From Circinella umbellata (Eukaryota > Mucoromycota > Mucoromycetes > Mucorales > Lichtheimiaceae): a stretch of 64,000 bases of DNA. The position numbers and the translations under genes are program-made. The notes under the pieces are model-generated. The model was not told the DNA's origin and made no database searches. It saw only the letters and a program-made list of their open reading frames with translations. How positions within the stretch are numbered: the first letter of the stretch is position 1; each line of letters starts with the position of its first letter. Below, piece after piece: positions 48,301-64,000 of the stretch. The stretch spans positions 62,001 to 126,000 of the forward strand of contig JAIWNF010000077.1 in NCBI GenBank assembly GCA_025093555.1, given 5' to 3'.

Positions 48301-51300
48301 ATGGCTTGTTTTCGATAAAGAAAAACTTCATCAGTCAACCAATCTACCCAAGGAGCCTGGATTAACGCGTGGATTAACAGGATTGCTAATTGTGGATAGG
48401 AATGAAGTAGGAAATAGCGTCACCCCTTATTCAGCATACAGGTTGCTACACTTGATGCATTTTTATTGAGGGATAATGCCACCACTGCCGACTTTTATCT
48501 GCCAGACTGGATATATATATAAAAAAAAGGGCTCACGACACTTTTGATGGATATACTTTTGCTGACAATGACAACGAGAATAAAATTGTGGATGTAGAGA
48601 AATGGATGAAACAGCGGTGGTTATGGCAATTTTTTTTTATGGATCATGTTTGAAGGACAACAACAACAACTTGGACCTCTGGTAAATAATACAAATCGAG
48701 ATTTAATCAAGATACATTTTGACGATTCGACTCTATTGTTGTGATCGTGTCATAACTGGGATAGTAGATATAGACTATTTTCTTGAAGATTACAAGGATG
48801 AGGTTGGGATTGATATTTTTGGATATGTACTCGTCTGGAATAACGAGTGAATGTTATCTTGGAGTTGAAGAATGTAATATTTATACACACATACACGAAT
48901 GGCCGGGATGAAGCAAATATCTCTTGTTTGAAATGTAACGATGATAGATGAAAGTCGTTGATGCTTTGGATAACAATAGTAGTTTTGACTGTAACCACAG
49001 AAGCTTAAATTTCGATCGTGCTCTCTTTGGGCAAGAAGTAAAGATAAAACAAACACGAGTCATTGGATACAGCGTTTTGCTCTCTCGCTTATTTTGATGG
49101 ATGTGGATAAAGGTAAAAAAAAACCTTTTGTGGTATGATCGATATTTTAAAAACCAAATAAAAAACTGTTATGACTACACACGCACACATTTTTTTTAAT
49201 CCTATTGTCATACCTGGATTTGTCATGTTTTGTTATTTATAATAAATTAGGAAGACACAATATATAATTTCAAAAAATGGCTTCAAAAAAGAAATGTAGC
49301 ATAATGTCAAGCTTGTAATAAAATGTACTCTTTTCAACTATACTAAAACGGTTTAATATAGTATTAGTGTAGATCAGTGAAGCTTTGAATTACATATAGA
49401 AAAGAATTTGTTTTTAACGTTTTGCTGGATTAATGGATAGATGGACGAATGAATTCATGCAAATATTAGATATTACGTAGATACGTATCTATTTTTTATA
49501 TTTATTATGAGCCATCTCATATATATAGATTTATGATTACGTAACGTGGAAAAAAAAAAAGAAAACTACGCTCTGGAGAAAGGAGTGTTGATCACACAAT
49601 CAAAACATCCATGATTTACACTTTTGACAGAGGGGTGCAAACCATAAAAAAAATCATTCAATGGGTTTGTATAGTAATAATACGTAGTGAACTCTTTTTT
49701 TTTTTTTGATTGGTCAACATATTTTACTATTATAATGGTCATTGTTAAAGCATTATCCGTCCTCCCCCCTTCTGCCATTGTCATGGCACTCTATGATAAT
49801 TTATTTTTTTTAAGATCCAAAAGATATGGATTGGTGGTACGTATATCAAAGAATATAAATATAGACTTAAAGATTAAATGATATTATATAGGACTCTCTT
49901 TTTATGTATCTTCATATTCTATTCGTATAATTGTAAGTTCAGCCTAGTTCTATCTGATTTTATTTTCAGTACTCAAAAAACCCTCTTCTTTACAATGCAG
50001 CAATAAAATTAAAATATTTGACATAAATAGTCAAATTATCATATTCGTCAAAGTAATTCAATATTAGTTTACAAAATGTATCAATAACACACCTGTTCAT
50101 ATCAGCACAAAAAATGTTATTATAATTAACAAACTAACTTTAATAGCACTCTAATTTTTTAAATGAGGTTAAGTACATTCATCGATAGAAAAAGTTAATT
50201 ATAGCACGTAACAGCAATATATATATTCATTTCAAACACGCATTAGAAAATAGTTTTCACTCGTTATCTACGTACGTACGCACGCTTAATTTTATGAATT
50301 ATCCCCTTGTTTCTTTTATTATGATAAACACAATAATCACTACTTTGTTTCATTTTCTTTAATACATTCGTTATTATCCATTCACAAAACAAATAAAAAT
50401 AGTCCAGCAAATATGATATCATTTTACTTATTATAAACATCTTGATTTTTATATGGGATAAAGTGGCTTATACAACAGTAAAAAACTTTTTTCTTTTTGC
50501 TCCAAAAGATTGATACAATTATTACGGATGTGGTGGAATTTCAGAGTATATCATCTAGTTTTATATAGACACAACGATCAGCCTAGATTATGACCGGCCT
50601 ATGGATCGACAGCGCAATCGAATCTTTTGTTTATGTGACGGACACCTATTTATTTATTTTCACACCCCCTCTTTGTGAGTTCCATCACAATCACCAGCAA
50701 AGACAATAGTATGGAAATAAATTAAACAATAAAAATATAACGATCATTACCAATAATAGGACTTTCATCAGCTGGAATAGTGTTCGTTGCTGTTTCTACG
50801 AGGCTGCGTTATGATATAAATAACAAAAGAGGCTGGTTCTGGGGGTATCTTGATGAAACAACCTAGATTTACATTTGAGTTTTTTAGCATCACAAAGTCG
50901 TTGAAGAACACCACAGTCATTCTTTCTTCTTCTGTTCATATTTGGTACGAGTAATTATTTACTTCTACTTACATGTATGAAAAAATCGGATGGGAAAAAA
51001 AATCCATCAAGTTGTTTGATTATTTATCGCAATGGAAATAGCTAAATAGACCAAAAAATAAAATAAAATAAAAGAACTGGTTGTTTATTAGTGTAACGTT
51101 TTGGTGCATAAATATTGATTTTTGCGGGAATAAAAATAAATAAATTACCCAATTGCTAACACATACTGTTGGACCAGTATTATATATTGTTTCGTTACTT
51201 GCGGACAATGACGATAGCTAATATGGTTGCTATACACTATTATGGCGCCTTTCTATTTCGTAGTATATAAAATATTGGTTCGATATTAGATGATATATAC

Positions 51301-54300
51301 TAATAATCTCTTTAAAACCTGACATGTTTCCCCATAAGCTCCATAAAACGCTTTTCTTTAAAGCATAATAAAAACAAATACATACATGCGTTCTTTCATT
51401 ATCAGGAAAAAATGATATCTGCTTGCTTGCAAGTTCCGGTTACATGTGGATGTGAATAAAAATAAGAGCTGAAGAGAACAACGTAAAGAGAAAAAATTGA
51501 GAAAAAGATCGAGACAACTCATATTACTTTTTCCCAGCTCTTGTATACATACTGTATGTGACATGTATTTCCTTATCCGTCCAATCTCTCATACGTACCA
51601 CAAATAGGTCGTCATAATCATGAGCACTAATATTAGTAATAGAACAACATCTGTCAGAATAAATATATGTTGTTATACGTAATAAATCTGTCACTTGTCA
51701 CGTAAAATAATAATAATAAAAAAAAACAATGACAATTTACCTTGTGAGATAGTTTATAATGAAAATAAAATTATAATAAAGTATCTTCTTCAGTATTAAT
51801 TAGAGCAAGCAACGCCACGACGACGGAAATATTTCTAAATATGAATATATAAATAACATTATCAGTCCATCCATTTAATCAAAATAAAAGAGAACATTAA
51901 TAATAAACTTACTCTACGTATCATTTCGTCCTATTTTATTCTCCTTGTAAAGAAATCCAAAGACCATGCTCACTTGAATAAGCGTAATATCTAATATACA
52001 CAATATAAACAGGGCATCACTGCAAATAAATAAATTTGGTCAGATTGATAATTTTCTTGTTGTATAATAATAAGGATAATAAAAAAATAATAATACTGTA
52101 ACATACCTAATTATCCCACATATATCTTGCTTGAACAATACATACATAACTATTAGAGGACACTATATATTATAAATAAAGAAGAAGTGTAGATCAGTAG
52201 CTCTTTTTTTTTGTGTAGGGTGATAACAACACTATTTTTACTCATAGAAATGCGCAAAAATAGCATTGCTATCTAGGTCATATTTAGCCAAGACCCGGGC
52301 TTTCTAATCTAAAATGGACAACCCAAGAGTCGTTCAGCCGTGACCATACTAGATCTACATGGGGCGATATTCCGTCCAGAAAGGGTAAAGTCCCTGCCGT
52401 AGCCGGATACTTGTGGCTATTACCCTTGCCTTATCATAGCCTCACACGCCTTTTCAGTTCCTCGTGTGATAGGAAACGCCCTCCCGCCGTATCATCGTTT
52501 AGGGCAAGGGTTTCTAAGACTGTTACGGTCCATGGTCGTACTATACAGCGAACTATGTAAACATAGAACATAACAAATGCTTCCACACCATGAGCTCTAT
52601 TACATAACCCCTTTTGCGTCAAAGTGGGAAACGGTGGGTTTCATAATAGAGCCTCAAAATTCCACCGCATTTCTCGAAAGCCACTGGAAGACAGGATGCC
52701 AACCAGGTAGCTAACGCCCAGCTTGTGTCAAAGCCAGGAGTTGAACCCGAATGTGTACCTTGAATTTACACAACTTGACAAAAAGAAAAAAGCTTGGATT
52801 CTTGAAAACATATAGATAAGCCAAATAAAAATAAAAATGGTTTGTTAGCTTTCTTTAGAATACCAACTCGTCATAGCTTTGATAACATGAAGCGGTATAA
52901 TCACAAAATTAATATTTACATACCTTATCAAACGTTATGAGTACCATGTTTATAAAAACCATTTTTCAAAACAGAAAATCCAATAAAACGTAATGCGCAC
53001 AAAACCTTGGTAAATATATCCATTGTTATTCTTGATATAAACAGCATTTCCATGCTTTGAAATATATATATAAAACACATATCTTTGTAAATAATACGTT
53101 CATCTCAGAATATATAATGATCACAATTTTTAATATATTACCTTGGTAACCATTATTATATATAATAATCATAATTTTCAATATATTACCTGGGTAACCA
53201 TTATTGACTTCTGAAACCATTGATATTCTCGTTGTCAATCGTATCTATATAATATACAAAATAAAACAAAATAAAGTAAAGTATTCTATTCACTTGCCCC
53301 CATTCATTCACTGACTCTTAATGAGTAGAGCATCTCACTAAAAAAAAAAAGTTTCAAAGTGAGTGGGAATGTTCATTTCGTACCTTATGAAAAGGTATTT
53401 ATTATTATAACTTTTCATAATACATACCACATAAGACGCGAAGCAGGAGAACACGCGACATTACTAAAATAATGGGTCAATGTAATAATATACTGCAATC
53501 GTTTTTCTATCAAAAATATATATATAAAAAAAAAGAATCCCCATTTTGAAATTAGTTTAACCCTACTAATTGCAAATGGGGATACCCCCATTACAATTCT
53601 TCTTCATTTAAGAGAAACAACTTTAGATCTTCTTAGCAACAATTACCTTCCTAATGCTAATTAACAAACGTCAATGGAGAAATTATTCTGGTTTTTTTTT
53701 TGTAGCCGCAGTAGAAATCGTTTTTTTTTAGGAGCACAAGAAATCATTTTTGCCCACACGGCATAAATCCTTTTTTTCTTATCCCGCTCCCCTATAAGAC
53801 TAAATCATGGTATATAATTAATGTCTTTACTTCTAGTAAATCATAATTATTCTAATTATAATTGATATCCATCCCTTCACATAATTTAATTATTTCTGAA
53901 TAAGCTTAATCTTCAAATATATCATCCACTTTCAAAACCATCTTATCTACGCCAAAAAAATAAAAGAAAACCCAGTCTACCCATTGTCGTCTTGTGTCAC
54001 CTTGATTGCTCCATCTATAAAAATATAAACATTAAATTGCCACCCGAATGACCTCTGGTTATATGCTACTGATTCAAACTGGTTGCCTTTACGTAAGATG
54101 CCTATAATAAAGCTCACAAGAGTATATTGTTACTGTTGTTTCTCTATAAAAAAATATGAGTCCAAGTTTTCCGCAAACCAGTTTCTTCTGTTTGTGTGAA
54201 CATTGAAGCGTAAACCAGTTTCTTCTGTTTGTGTGAACATTGAAGCGTAAACTAAGGACAAGTAATTAACATATTTTTTTCAAACTTTGGTCTGTTATTT

Positions 54301-57300
54301 TTTCTTATTCCGTTGTTAGACATAAATTGATCTTGTTTGTTGTAAATATTAATAGTTATAAAAATCAATTAATTTTTTATCAAGTTTAATAAATGATACA
54401 TTTTCACATTGTACATAAATGGCTCGTACCATCTGGTTCCGAGGTTGTAAATAGCTCATACAACCTTGCATATGGGCATATGAACATATGGGTTAGGGAA
54501 ATAATAAATATTTACATTGAATGCAAACGGCCTTTTCTAAATTTGGAATATTTTTCACGATGCTTATGGAGTAAGCTATAAGCAGCTTGCGTTAATAGCA
54601 GGTGCTTATATGCAAGAAAAAAAAACATTGTTGTAAATGATCATGTGAAGTTGCGGAAAAAAAAATTACGACTACCTTTCTGCTTCTTTTCCCATTATCT
54701 TTTTTTCTTTCATTTATACCTTTCTTATCCCAAAGTTTCTTCCTTTCTTACCAATAACTATTTTATATATTATCCACAGCCAAGATGTCTACGTATCCGT
54801 AGACGTATATGACTATTATATAATGGTGCAGTACAAAATTCTGCTGAACAAGCGCTCCACACTTTGAATATTTCTATATTCTCTGACAACACACAATGCT
54901 CTGATTTTTTTTTCTCGGCGAAAGCTTAATTCTTACGTACGTATTCGACTATCTTACGCTATTTATTGGACATCACGTGTCGTGACTGGGGTATGTTTTG
55001 TGTTTAATTTCGTAAATTTAATACGTACATGTGCAGTAAAAAAAATATTTCTTCATTTATTAATCCAACTATTTATTTTAATGACTTTTACATGTAGATC
55101 TGCTTTAGTGACTCTTGGTCTTTTTTTATTCCCTACGTGGGATATTTGCGCCATTTTCGATTTGCTTTTTCTGCTCTAGTTCGCCATCTACGTGATCATT
55201 GAATTTAGCATATACTATGTATGATACTTGCCCTTTGCCTGATGAATTATGCTGATACTAGTAAACTCCTCCGAGTTTATAATTACCCCCATTTCATCGT
55301 ATATTGCATCAAATATCTATTATGATACCATCTTTTCTCACTGTTTTATTTTGCATAGTCATCTCTTGCTTACTATATACTGTGCAACCACAATAATTAT
55401 AATCGCATAATACTACATCAATCTTTTTTTTTTGGTATGTATTATGATAATCTTACCTACCATCAAGAATAAATAATAATATACCTACACCCATCTAACT
55501 CAACATAATGATATCTATTACTTCTCTGTTATGTAATATTAAACAAACTATACCAACTGAAACATACAATATATAATAGTAACATACCAATAATAATAAC
55601 AATTACAATATAATATAAAGCATATTATGTATTGAATATATTGAAACTAAAACAACAAGTGAACCCATCATCGTAGGTGCGATATTCCTACCATCATCAA
55701 TAATAAATAGTAATAATATACACCGATCTAACTCAAACATAATAATATCTATTATACCATATCAAACAAATCATATCAAATGAAACATATAATAATAATA
55801 ATAATAATCATATAAAACATGCCATGTATGGTGCATTCTGACTTAAACCGTCAATTGTCCAAAATTAAAAATATTCTAAATCCCGTCGGTTAATATTACA
55901 TCCATGGTTAAGGGTATCAAGTCCCATATGTAACATATAATAATGGTCAAAATGTGTGACCTAGTTTTATTGTTTTATTGAAAAATTTCTAGAAAATAGA
56001 AAAGTAAATATATATAAGTAATGGATAAAGAAAATAAAAAGGAAAAAAGAAGATTAAGAGAAAAAAAATATCAGAGGATAATAAGAAGATACATATAAAA
56101 AAAAGGTAAAAAATGAAAAAAAAGCATGTTAGTCATGAACACCTGGTTTACGGTAAGAGATGAACCTTTTTGATGTGAACTTTTTGACCAATTTAAATGC
56201 TTCATTTCCATCTTTCATATCATTATATACATAGATATAACGCCAACATTGATTGTAGTATCTTCGAATTTCAATTTTAAGTGGATAGAATGTTTATTTT
56301 ATTCACTGACAAATAAATACTAACGGATAATTTATTACCCATTAGCTATTTACTGTTACACACTGCGTTTGCCATCTCATCTCCCTCATAATCACTATGT
56401 TTAATTTTCAGGTTTACTTAGTAATATTTCACATTCCGACAAAACTTTGAACACTAATAACTTGATGAAAAATCAATTTTTTCAAAAGTAAAATGGGACA
56501 ATCTATTTAGAATACAATATTTCATGTCAAAAATATTTCATAGGGTTCATGTTTTTATGTCGGGATTCAAATTATTTTGACGGTTTAAGACAGAATGCAC
56601 CATATCAATATATTGAAACTAAAACAACAAGTGAACCCATCATTGTAGGATAGGGAAATTATTTACCAACCAATATAAATATAGACTTAAAATTAAATAA
56701 TACGTACCTATAAATTATCTTTTTACGTATCTTGATACTTTATTTTCATATAATAAAAGACCTAATTGATTCTTACAACACTTATACTTTATTATCTATT
56801 TATATTTCCCTTATTTATCTCTATTTCCCATCCATACCACCACAGTAGCACAGAAAATTATATACCAAAGAATATAATATTATCTTTTTGTCTTGGTACT
56901 TTATTCATATAATAAAAAGATTTACGTACCTAACTGATTCTCACAAGACTATCTTCTGCTCTATATTTTATTCTCTTGTCTTTTTCTACTCACCATACTA
57001 TCTAAATAATAAATACTACTAGTAATTGTAGAACCAGTCATATCATCATTTATACACCTCATCTTTAAGTCATTTTCATAATCTACCCTTTTATAGGAAT
57101 CATTCAACTACAACCCATGACATTATTAGCTTGACAAATTTGCCAATTTTCTCTTACCTACCCATCTTAATTCCTATCCATTAATCCTCCAATATACCTA
57201 TTTCTTTACCCTTGGTACTTTACTTTTCCGTTAAAAACTTTATATCACAACTTTGATTTTCAACATTAAAAAATCCTTTTTATCTTAGTAACTTCTGTTA

Positions 57301-60300
57301 CATAAAAAAATTCATTTTTTAAAAATTTCATCGAACACTCAATATTCATTGAATTTTTCTCAAAATTCTATCATTCGTAATATTTTTCTTTACTCAATCT
57401 GCCTTAGAACTATCAACTTCCTACCTCAAAATTTTTCAGAACGAACCAAAAAAAAAACTAAGTCAGAGAGTTTTCGCCTTTTTTAGAATCTACCCAGAAT
57501 ATTCTCCACCTCTATATTAACTGACCCCCATGTCGTTTTTACTCCGCTGCCTGCTTTCTCTCTCCAAATATTTTTTAGTTCTTCTTACGCCCCTATTACC
57601 TTATTTTATTTGTGAGAAATAAACTTCTCACAAGTGCCAGCTTTTGTATTTTACCTTCTACATTGATAGGAATGAATATAACTGAACGTAAGTTTGTGCC
57701 ATTCAAAATACTTCGTTTAAATTTTGAAAATTAAAATCAATAAGGAAATGCTTTGAACCGTTACTTTTCTTACTGCCAGCTGATCTTTTCATTTATTTAA
57801 TGTAGTCGACTTTCCATAACTCTTTCATTTGTGGAGTGGCATGGGACCTGAGACACACAACTTCGTGCGGTATCTGTATTATTAATATGAGTACTGATTT
57901 TTGTACATTTTATCTAAAACCATCTCGTCATGCTGGTGGCTCATCACGAAGGGTACATAGCTATAAGAGTCACCGCAGTTCACCTTGGTGCCTTCTGGGC
58001 CATATCATCACTAGTAACAGTATTGAATACCAGAAACAAGATTTTTACTATTTGTATTTCTGGAGGATGCAACATAACCCTTTAGTTTGTTACACTGTCA
58101 ACGATTTTGATTAGACTTGGATGTAGTGCACAAAAGGTTTTACAAGGTGTGGCTAGCTTTTTTCGCGTGTTTTGCTTCTTGATTTATGTCTTGAGACGAC
58201 GTTTCTTGGATCGCTTCTCCGAAATCGAATCAAAAGTCAGGTTTACTTGAACCATTCTACAGAGAAAATGTGAACCCACTGCCTTAAGAAAACATTTTTC
58301 AGGCAACAAGATATAACACAGTTAGCGCTACTGGTTGCGTGATGGTCTACGATGAATTTCCCTTGTATCTCCCACTTACGAAAAAAGGAAATAAAATACT
58401 AGCTCTTGGTTATTCGAAATGCTGTACTAAATACAATTATTGACTCCCTCGACGACTTGAATATCTTACAAAATTTTTCTGCCAAGTCATAACTTTTCCG
58501 ATGCTTGTCATGTCGGTGTCGATCTTTTAGCGCGAAGGAGGCAAACATTTGGGGACAAATGTTAGAGAGCTTGGTTCCATCTTGAGAGGCGCGTGCAGCT
58601 ATTTCTTTTGGTCAGACTTTCCATTATGGCGCGGCGATGTTTTCAGTGGTTGTGGTCTTGGATCATATTTTGGATCTCGTCCATGTCCAGTCTAACCATA
58701 CTGACTTGCTGTTGTAGGGGACATGTTGTTAAGCCACGGTCATGTTCTTGGGTTATGTCTTCTACATTGGTGCTGCTCTGGCCATCTTTACATTCACAAG
58801 GCAAGGAACTTCATGCATCATGACCTCAGTATGACCTTATTTTGAATCAGGACCAGGTTGTTATGGATGATTGAAGGATTTCCAGTTAGGAAATCGTCAC
58901 CAGGATTCTATCAGTGGGATTGACGAGTGCTGAAATGTTTCGAATGATTATTCATTACAAAAAATATAACAAATGTAAAGATAGGAAAGGTGGTCAGATA
59001 CAAAATAAAATGGTAACAAAATAATTATTTGAATAGGGCCTGTGTAACTTTTCGAAGTCTTTTACTTATTAAATCAAGGTAAGATATATAAAATGGAATA
59101 CGGATTTGTCAATCATGAAGTTTGCATTCCCCAACAATACAGCTTCTTCATGTTACGTATAATGAATACTTTGAATAATGATTATAGTTATAGTTATAAT
59201 TCTCTATGTACGAATGTAATGGTACAGTTTATATCCTTGTGTAATTATTAAGTAATAAATAAATGTATTGTTTATTTTTAGCATATATATTGGGATGGGG
59301 TATTAAGATGAGTGTCATCATATACGTATAAGAAATCGAACAATGCAAGTATGTCTTAGAGCAAGTAATTGGCGGATGGGATTGTGTTTGTCTGATAAGA
59401 AAAATGAAAAGGTGCCGTATCAAGTAATCAAAAGAGTTATAATTTTTTGTTTGAAAACATTGTTCGATGACATTTATCAATAGCTCGAATTGTCGTGTAT
59501 GGGGATCAATATATTTCAACATACATATTATAAGTCTGTCCAACATCATAGATAAATGTTGGTCATTCGAGAACATACGAAATTGAATACCTGTTGTATT
59601 CCATCCAGGATGAAAAACAGGATATTATGTTTGGAGTAAAGAACTGCACAATACATAAAGCAGCGAACCGGTATTTACAATTTAAAAGGCAAGAAATTAA
59701 AAGTATGGACCTAGAATCAATGATTATTCATATAGACACAGTTTTTTAAATTTATTGGCGGTCACTGAAATTATGATATAACAATGGATGAATAGACAGA
59801 ATCAAAGCAAAGCAATACAGACAAGGAATTCTACAGCACAAGGGATACAGACAAAGTGATCTATAACTCTACTAAAAAATATGGGATTTGATGGTCGGAA
59901 CCGAATATAAGCATGACATATTTCCGCGTTATTCTGAAAAAAAGTCTAACTTTCGGGAAAACACAAAGTAGACCCAAAGCAGTAGTAAGTGGATACGTAT
60001 TGATATTGTACTTTGCGTGCTATATACATACCCAATGCTTTTACATAACTTCTACGATCTTTGATACATCATAAGAGCATGTATTAGAGCTCCAGTTACA
60101 ATTTCATTTCATTTGGGAGCGGAGCAGCCAATTTGTAAAGTCAACTTGTATAATTCCTATATCAGTACAAAGATTTTTCAGTAACTTTTTTTTCTTTTAC
60201 TTTCTCACACGAGCACATACAACAATCTCTCAACATAAAAAGCAAAAACTTGTAGCATCACAAAGATCAGAAAACTATAAAGATCAGTGGAAGAAAGTGT

Positions 60301-63300
60301 TACCAATATGTCAATCAGAAAGAATTGTTAGTATAATTTTTTTTATCTTTATTTCAACTATTTTATTCAAGTTGATCGTTTCACTTTGAAAACAAAAAGG
60401 ACAAAAGAAAAAAGAAAAAGTTGACAATTCAAAATGAATGAAAAACAGTAGATCGCTGAAAATAAACGTGTGAATGCTCATTGAATAAGTTACTAATTAT
60501 CTTTATTATATTTTGAATGTATATAAAACCAGGATTCTATTCAATATCTACCATTCGACGTGTCGTGCACGAGTTTTTCTTATTCGGATCAAATTAACTG
60601 TTTTGAAACTATGATAGTATTCAAGTATTAGAAGAAAAACGTACCAAGTATTGCTAGATATTTTAAAAAGTTTACGACTCTTTGGTATTTTTAAGAATGA
60701 CGCCGAATAGGTACCATTTAATCGTGGTCTTACACCTATTAAATCGAATAGCAAGTTTCTTGAAAAACTGCGAGGGCCACGAATCCAACACGTCGATTTG
60801 ACTCTTCTTTCAGATCAATCCACAATATCACAGTTGATCTCTTTACTGTGATGTGAGCTCTGGATGTAGAAATATTAAAGAATTCCGTAAGTTTGGGGAT
60901 AACGAATCATTTTACTATCGATAGTTATTGGTAATTTTATTTTTGTTGTTATATTCAATTATAGTAGGTAAACCTGAAGGAAACATTTTTTCTTATTACT
61001 TGATGTTTATTGTTTATTGTTATTTTTAGGTTTCTTGCCATGCAATATCACTGATCATAATCTACTTATACAAGAATTACGACCTTTGACGAAGAATGTG
61101 ACTAAACTTGTATTCGCTAGTAAAATTGACGATATCCCTTTGATACCAACCATAGCTTTTTGTCCCAAACTACGCCATCTTACCGTTAGAAATTTACGAT
61201 TTACTTTTTCATGAAAGATAAATAGTCAAGATCCAAAAGTGGATATCGAATTTCAACCTAAAGAGGGCGACCAATTCAAATATTTGACGTATTTGTGCTT
61301 CCGTGGAGATTATTCTTCCCATCGTATCACTGCAGTCTTGAGGTATTGTCCAAAAAATGGGCGCCTTCGACTTGGCATATTTGACGATTGTAATCATATA
61401 TTTTCGTTTTTCCGTCCTGTATTAAATCGACAGTTTTTATCCAATAATTTCCGTCGAAGTGGTAGAGCTAATATAAACGGTATGGAGCAGTTCTAATATG
61501 TTGATGTGGTATTGCGTACGTGTCTAAATTGATATATTTTGGAATAAACACCACTAATGATGACGAGCAGCAATAGGAAGAATATAATCGAGTTGCCTCA
61601 ATTTCACCAACGTCAGCTTCACCATCATCATCAGTATCTTTGTTGATTACAATGACAATTGCAACTACCATGACGACCACAAAATGGACAACTCTTTGCT
61701 CAAAGTATTTACAGTGGATAATGTATGAGGGAAATACCATTTCAAGTTTAACAACGTGCTAAAACACCAACAAATGATTTTGGAGCGCTTTGAAGCTAGG
61801 CTTATTAATGAAGCGAATACTCATTTATACAATAATGCGATGCTTCAAAGTTTGACGAGCTTTGCATGTGTATATATACATCATGTCAAGTGGAAAACTT
61901 ACAACGTATTATTAATGTTCTGGACTGGAAAGAATTCTGTTATCGAGATCATATCAAGCAATTAACTTTTCAATTATTCAATCCATTACAAATTTTACAA
62001 AGTTACTTCATTTGACTCTACTTTTCCCTGATGACAACGTATATGATCCCAATGCTATGATGAAGACCGTTATTATTTTTTTAATACACACAATTTGCGG
62101 TGCAAAGAGTACATTGGAAACGGTCAAGACAAATGGTTTCAATACACACATATTAATGGAAACCACAAAATTTTCACACAAAATATTCAACTTGTCTATT
62201 ATCATCATCCTTTGAGTCGTGAGATATTAGAATGATTTGGAGGTGGTATGGTAGCTAATTATCATGGAGCGCAATTATTAGAATTGGATGGATTTAATGA
62301 ATTGTTACGTAAATCGTAAAAAGGTATTGGGTTTGCTGGGCCCATCAGAAAAAATAATTCACATTACACGGATTGTTTAAAGCATTACATTAAATGAAAG
62401 AAACAGACTTTTCTGATGTTGAGACGGGAAGGTGCTGTGTCTAAATAAATAATCAAAAACTTTAACAATCCAAGTTGATCTTTTTATTTATATTTTCAAT
62501 AGTCAAATGCTATTGATAGTTCCCGGACAATCATTTGAAATAAGAGAAACACCTTGTTTTTTCGCTAATTGATCCAATCCTTTTTTTGTTACATTACGCA
62601 ATGAGTTCAGTGTGATCCGTTTGGTAATATTATGACTAATTGGCGCTGCTGTTGATGATAAGCCTAAAATGAACAACGTGGAGTCATTCACGCACGGTAT
62701 GTCCGATAATTCAATGGAAAACAGTCCAGGTAACACGTTCAATTGTTCACAAAGTCTATTAATTCCTTGTAGTGTCAGCAAGGGCGTGGATTCAATATAT
62801 ACACTGGATAAGGTCTTGATATTTCCTAATGCTTGTAATACTTCATCTTGGAGAATTTCACAAACTGAAAGTGATACATGTGTTAATCATCCTCCGCCCC
62901 GTCCTTGTTCTTGGGATAAGACACAATTAGCAGAGCCCTTCTTTTTTCTTTAGCACTACTACCTGCAGTAGTATGAAACATAGATCCGCCAGCGTAGATA
63001 TTGAAAAGATCAACTTCATGGATTTTAGCTCGTTCGAGATAATATAGTACATGCTGACTTAAACCGTCAAAATATGTGGTAAAATAAAAATTGACAAAAA
63101 GTTGTCAGAAATCCAGCTATAAGCTTTTTGAGCCGTAATATATGTTAATTAAAGTTTTCTGAAGAGATGCTACGGAACAGCCTTTAGAAAAAAACATTTC
63201 CCATCAAGATTTGTTACTTCAAAGTTCTGTCAAAAAATGATATTTTACTAAGTAAACCCAATATTTCAACAAAGAGATAAGCACTCTGTAATTCATAAAA

Positions 63301-64000
63301 GTGGATGAATTATGGTTACATGAGGTTCTTACTTGTTGGTTATAGCTACTAATTTTTACCATCCCATTTTACTATGGGAGGAAGTCTCAATAATAAACAA
63401 GATAAATATAAGAACAATAATAAAACTCGAAAAATTATTGTTTCTAAATGTTACTTGGATGAAGATACTGTTATCTATACCAAAAAAAAATTCAATTGAT
63501 TTCCAGCCTGTTCCTGAATAGCAACCAAAAAAATATAACATGATCCGTCATTTTTATTGAGAAAGTGGAAAGAGATAATAGTATATGTATGTAGTATTAG
63601 GAAGCATCCTACTCTTTTTTTTTCTTTTTCTTTGTTGCTAAGCTTTCAGAGTGCCATTTGATATTTCTGCTATTTCCCGGTATTTTTCTGCGAGAGTCTG
63701 ACTCTATTTGTTTATATATAAAGTATACGTATAATAAATTTCTATAAGACTACACAGTAAAATTTTGACAGCCTCATTGGTGGTAGTATTATTACTTGGC
63801 CGTATTTAAAAGTACCTCAAATTTGGACAAATGATGGTTTATGTCAGGATGCACCTTATTAGTACGTAATAATAAAAACATATAAAATTTGGCAGTAAAC
63901 TTGCTCGCGCAACCTTCCAAAAAAAAAGCGGCGAGTACTTGCATTGTTGGTCAATAACGCTATGTAAAAATGTTGCGTATTTTATCCAAAGTTATTTTTT

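Overview
The window looks like nuclear DNA of an early-diverging filamentous fungus, most likely Mucoromycota (Mucorales-like). It is very AT-rich, intergenic spacers are long, and most introns are short GT-AG introns (about 40-130 bp). The gene repertoire also fits: F-box/LRR proteins, a HET-like domain fragment, MULE and Tc1/mariner remnants, and a beta-tubulin with substitutions at benzimidazole-binding positions. Assignment to a genus is not possible from the sequence alone.

Layout. 1-10.8 kb is a repeat and relic zone. Two identical-ended direct repeats (2252-3442 and 6372-7700) bracket a 732-bp element with perfect 44-bp inverted ends and a decayed Tc1/mariner transposase. The block interrupts the 3' end of a decayed multi-copy gene family; further copies lie at 1-121 and 10.1-10.8 kb. 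11.4-21.2 kb is the gene-dense core, all on the minus strand: a ZW10/Dsl1-type tether with a repeated acidic tryptophan tail, a type II membrane nucleotide pyrophosphatase/phosphodiesterase (5 exons), and a MATH-BTB-BACK protein (10 exons, several tiny). 23.4-25.5 kb is a five-exon MFS transporter broken by one TGA. 25.9-30.1 kb holds a broken LRR gene and an intact two-exon F-box/LRR gene. 30.7-32.9 kb is a decayed MULE transposase. 33-43 kb is sparse: repeats, a minisatellite, a broken HET-domain gene, a glutamine/glutamate-rich gene with two frame changes, and a small membrane protein. 43.2-45.3 kb is a complete five-exon beta-tubulin gene. 45.3-64 kb is mostly non-coding, with three terminal-inverted-repeat elements, an AT-rich dispersed repeat family, a GC-richer SINE-like island near 52.3-52.76 kb, and decayed F-box/LRR genes near the right end.

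There is no operon-like system. The intact genes are housekeeping or regulatory: tubulin, ER-Golgi tethering, ectonucleotidase-type hydrolysis, and substrate adaptors for ubiquitin ligases (F-box, BTB). The most distinctive points are six regularly spaced GW motifs at the C-terminus of the Dsl1/ZW10 protein, Tyr167 and Ala198 in beta-tubulin, a set of micro-exons including a GC-AG intron, and many recent single-hit pseudogenes beside young transposable elements. Exon models were built by eye from splice signals and reading frame; transcripts would be the decisive test.
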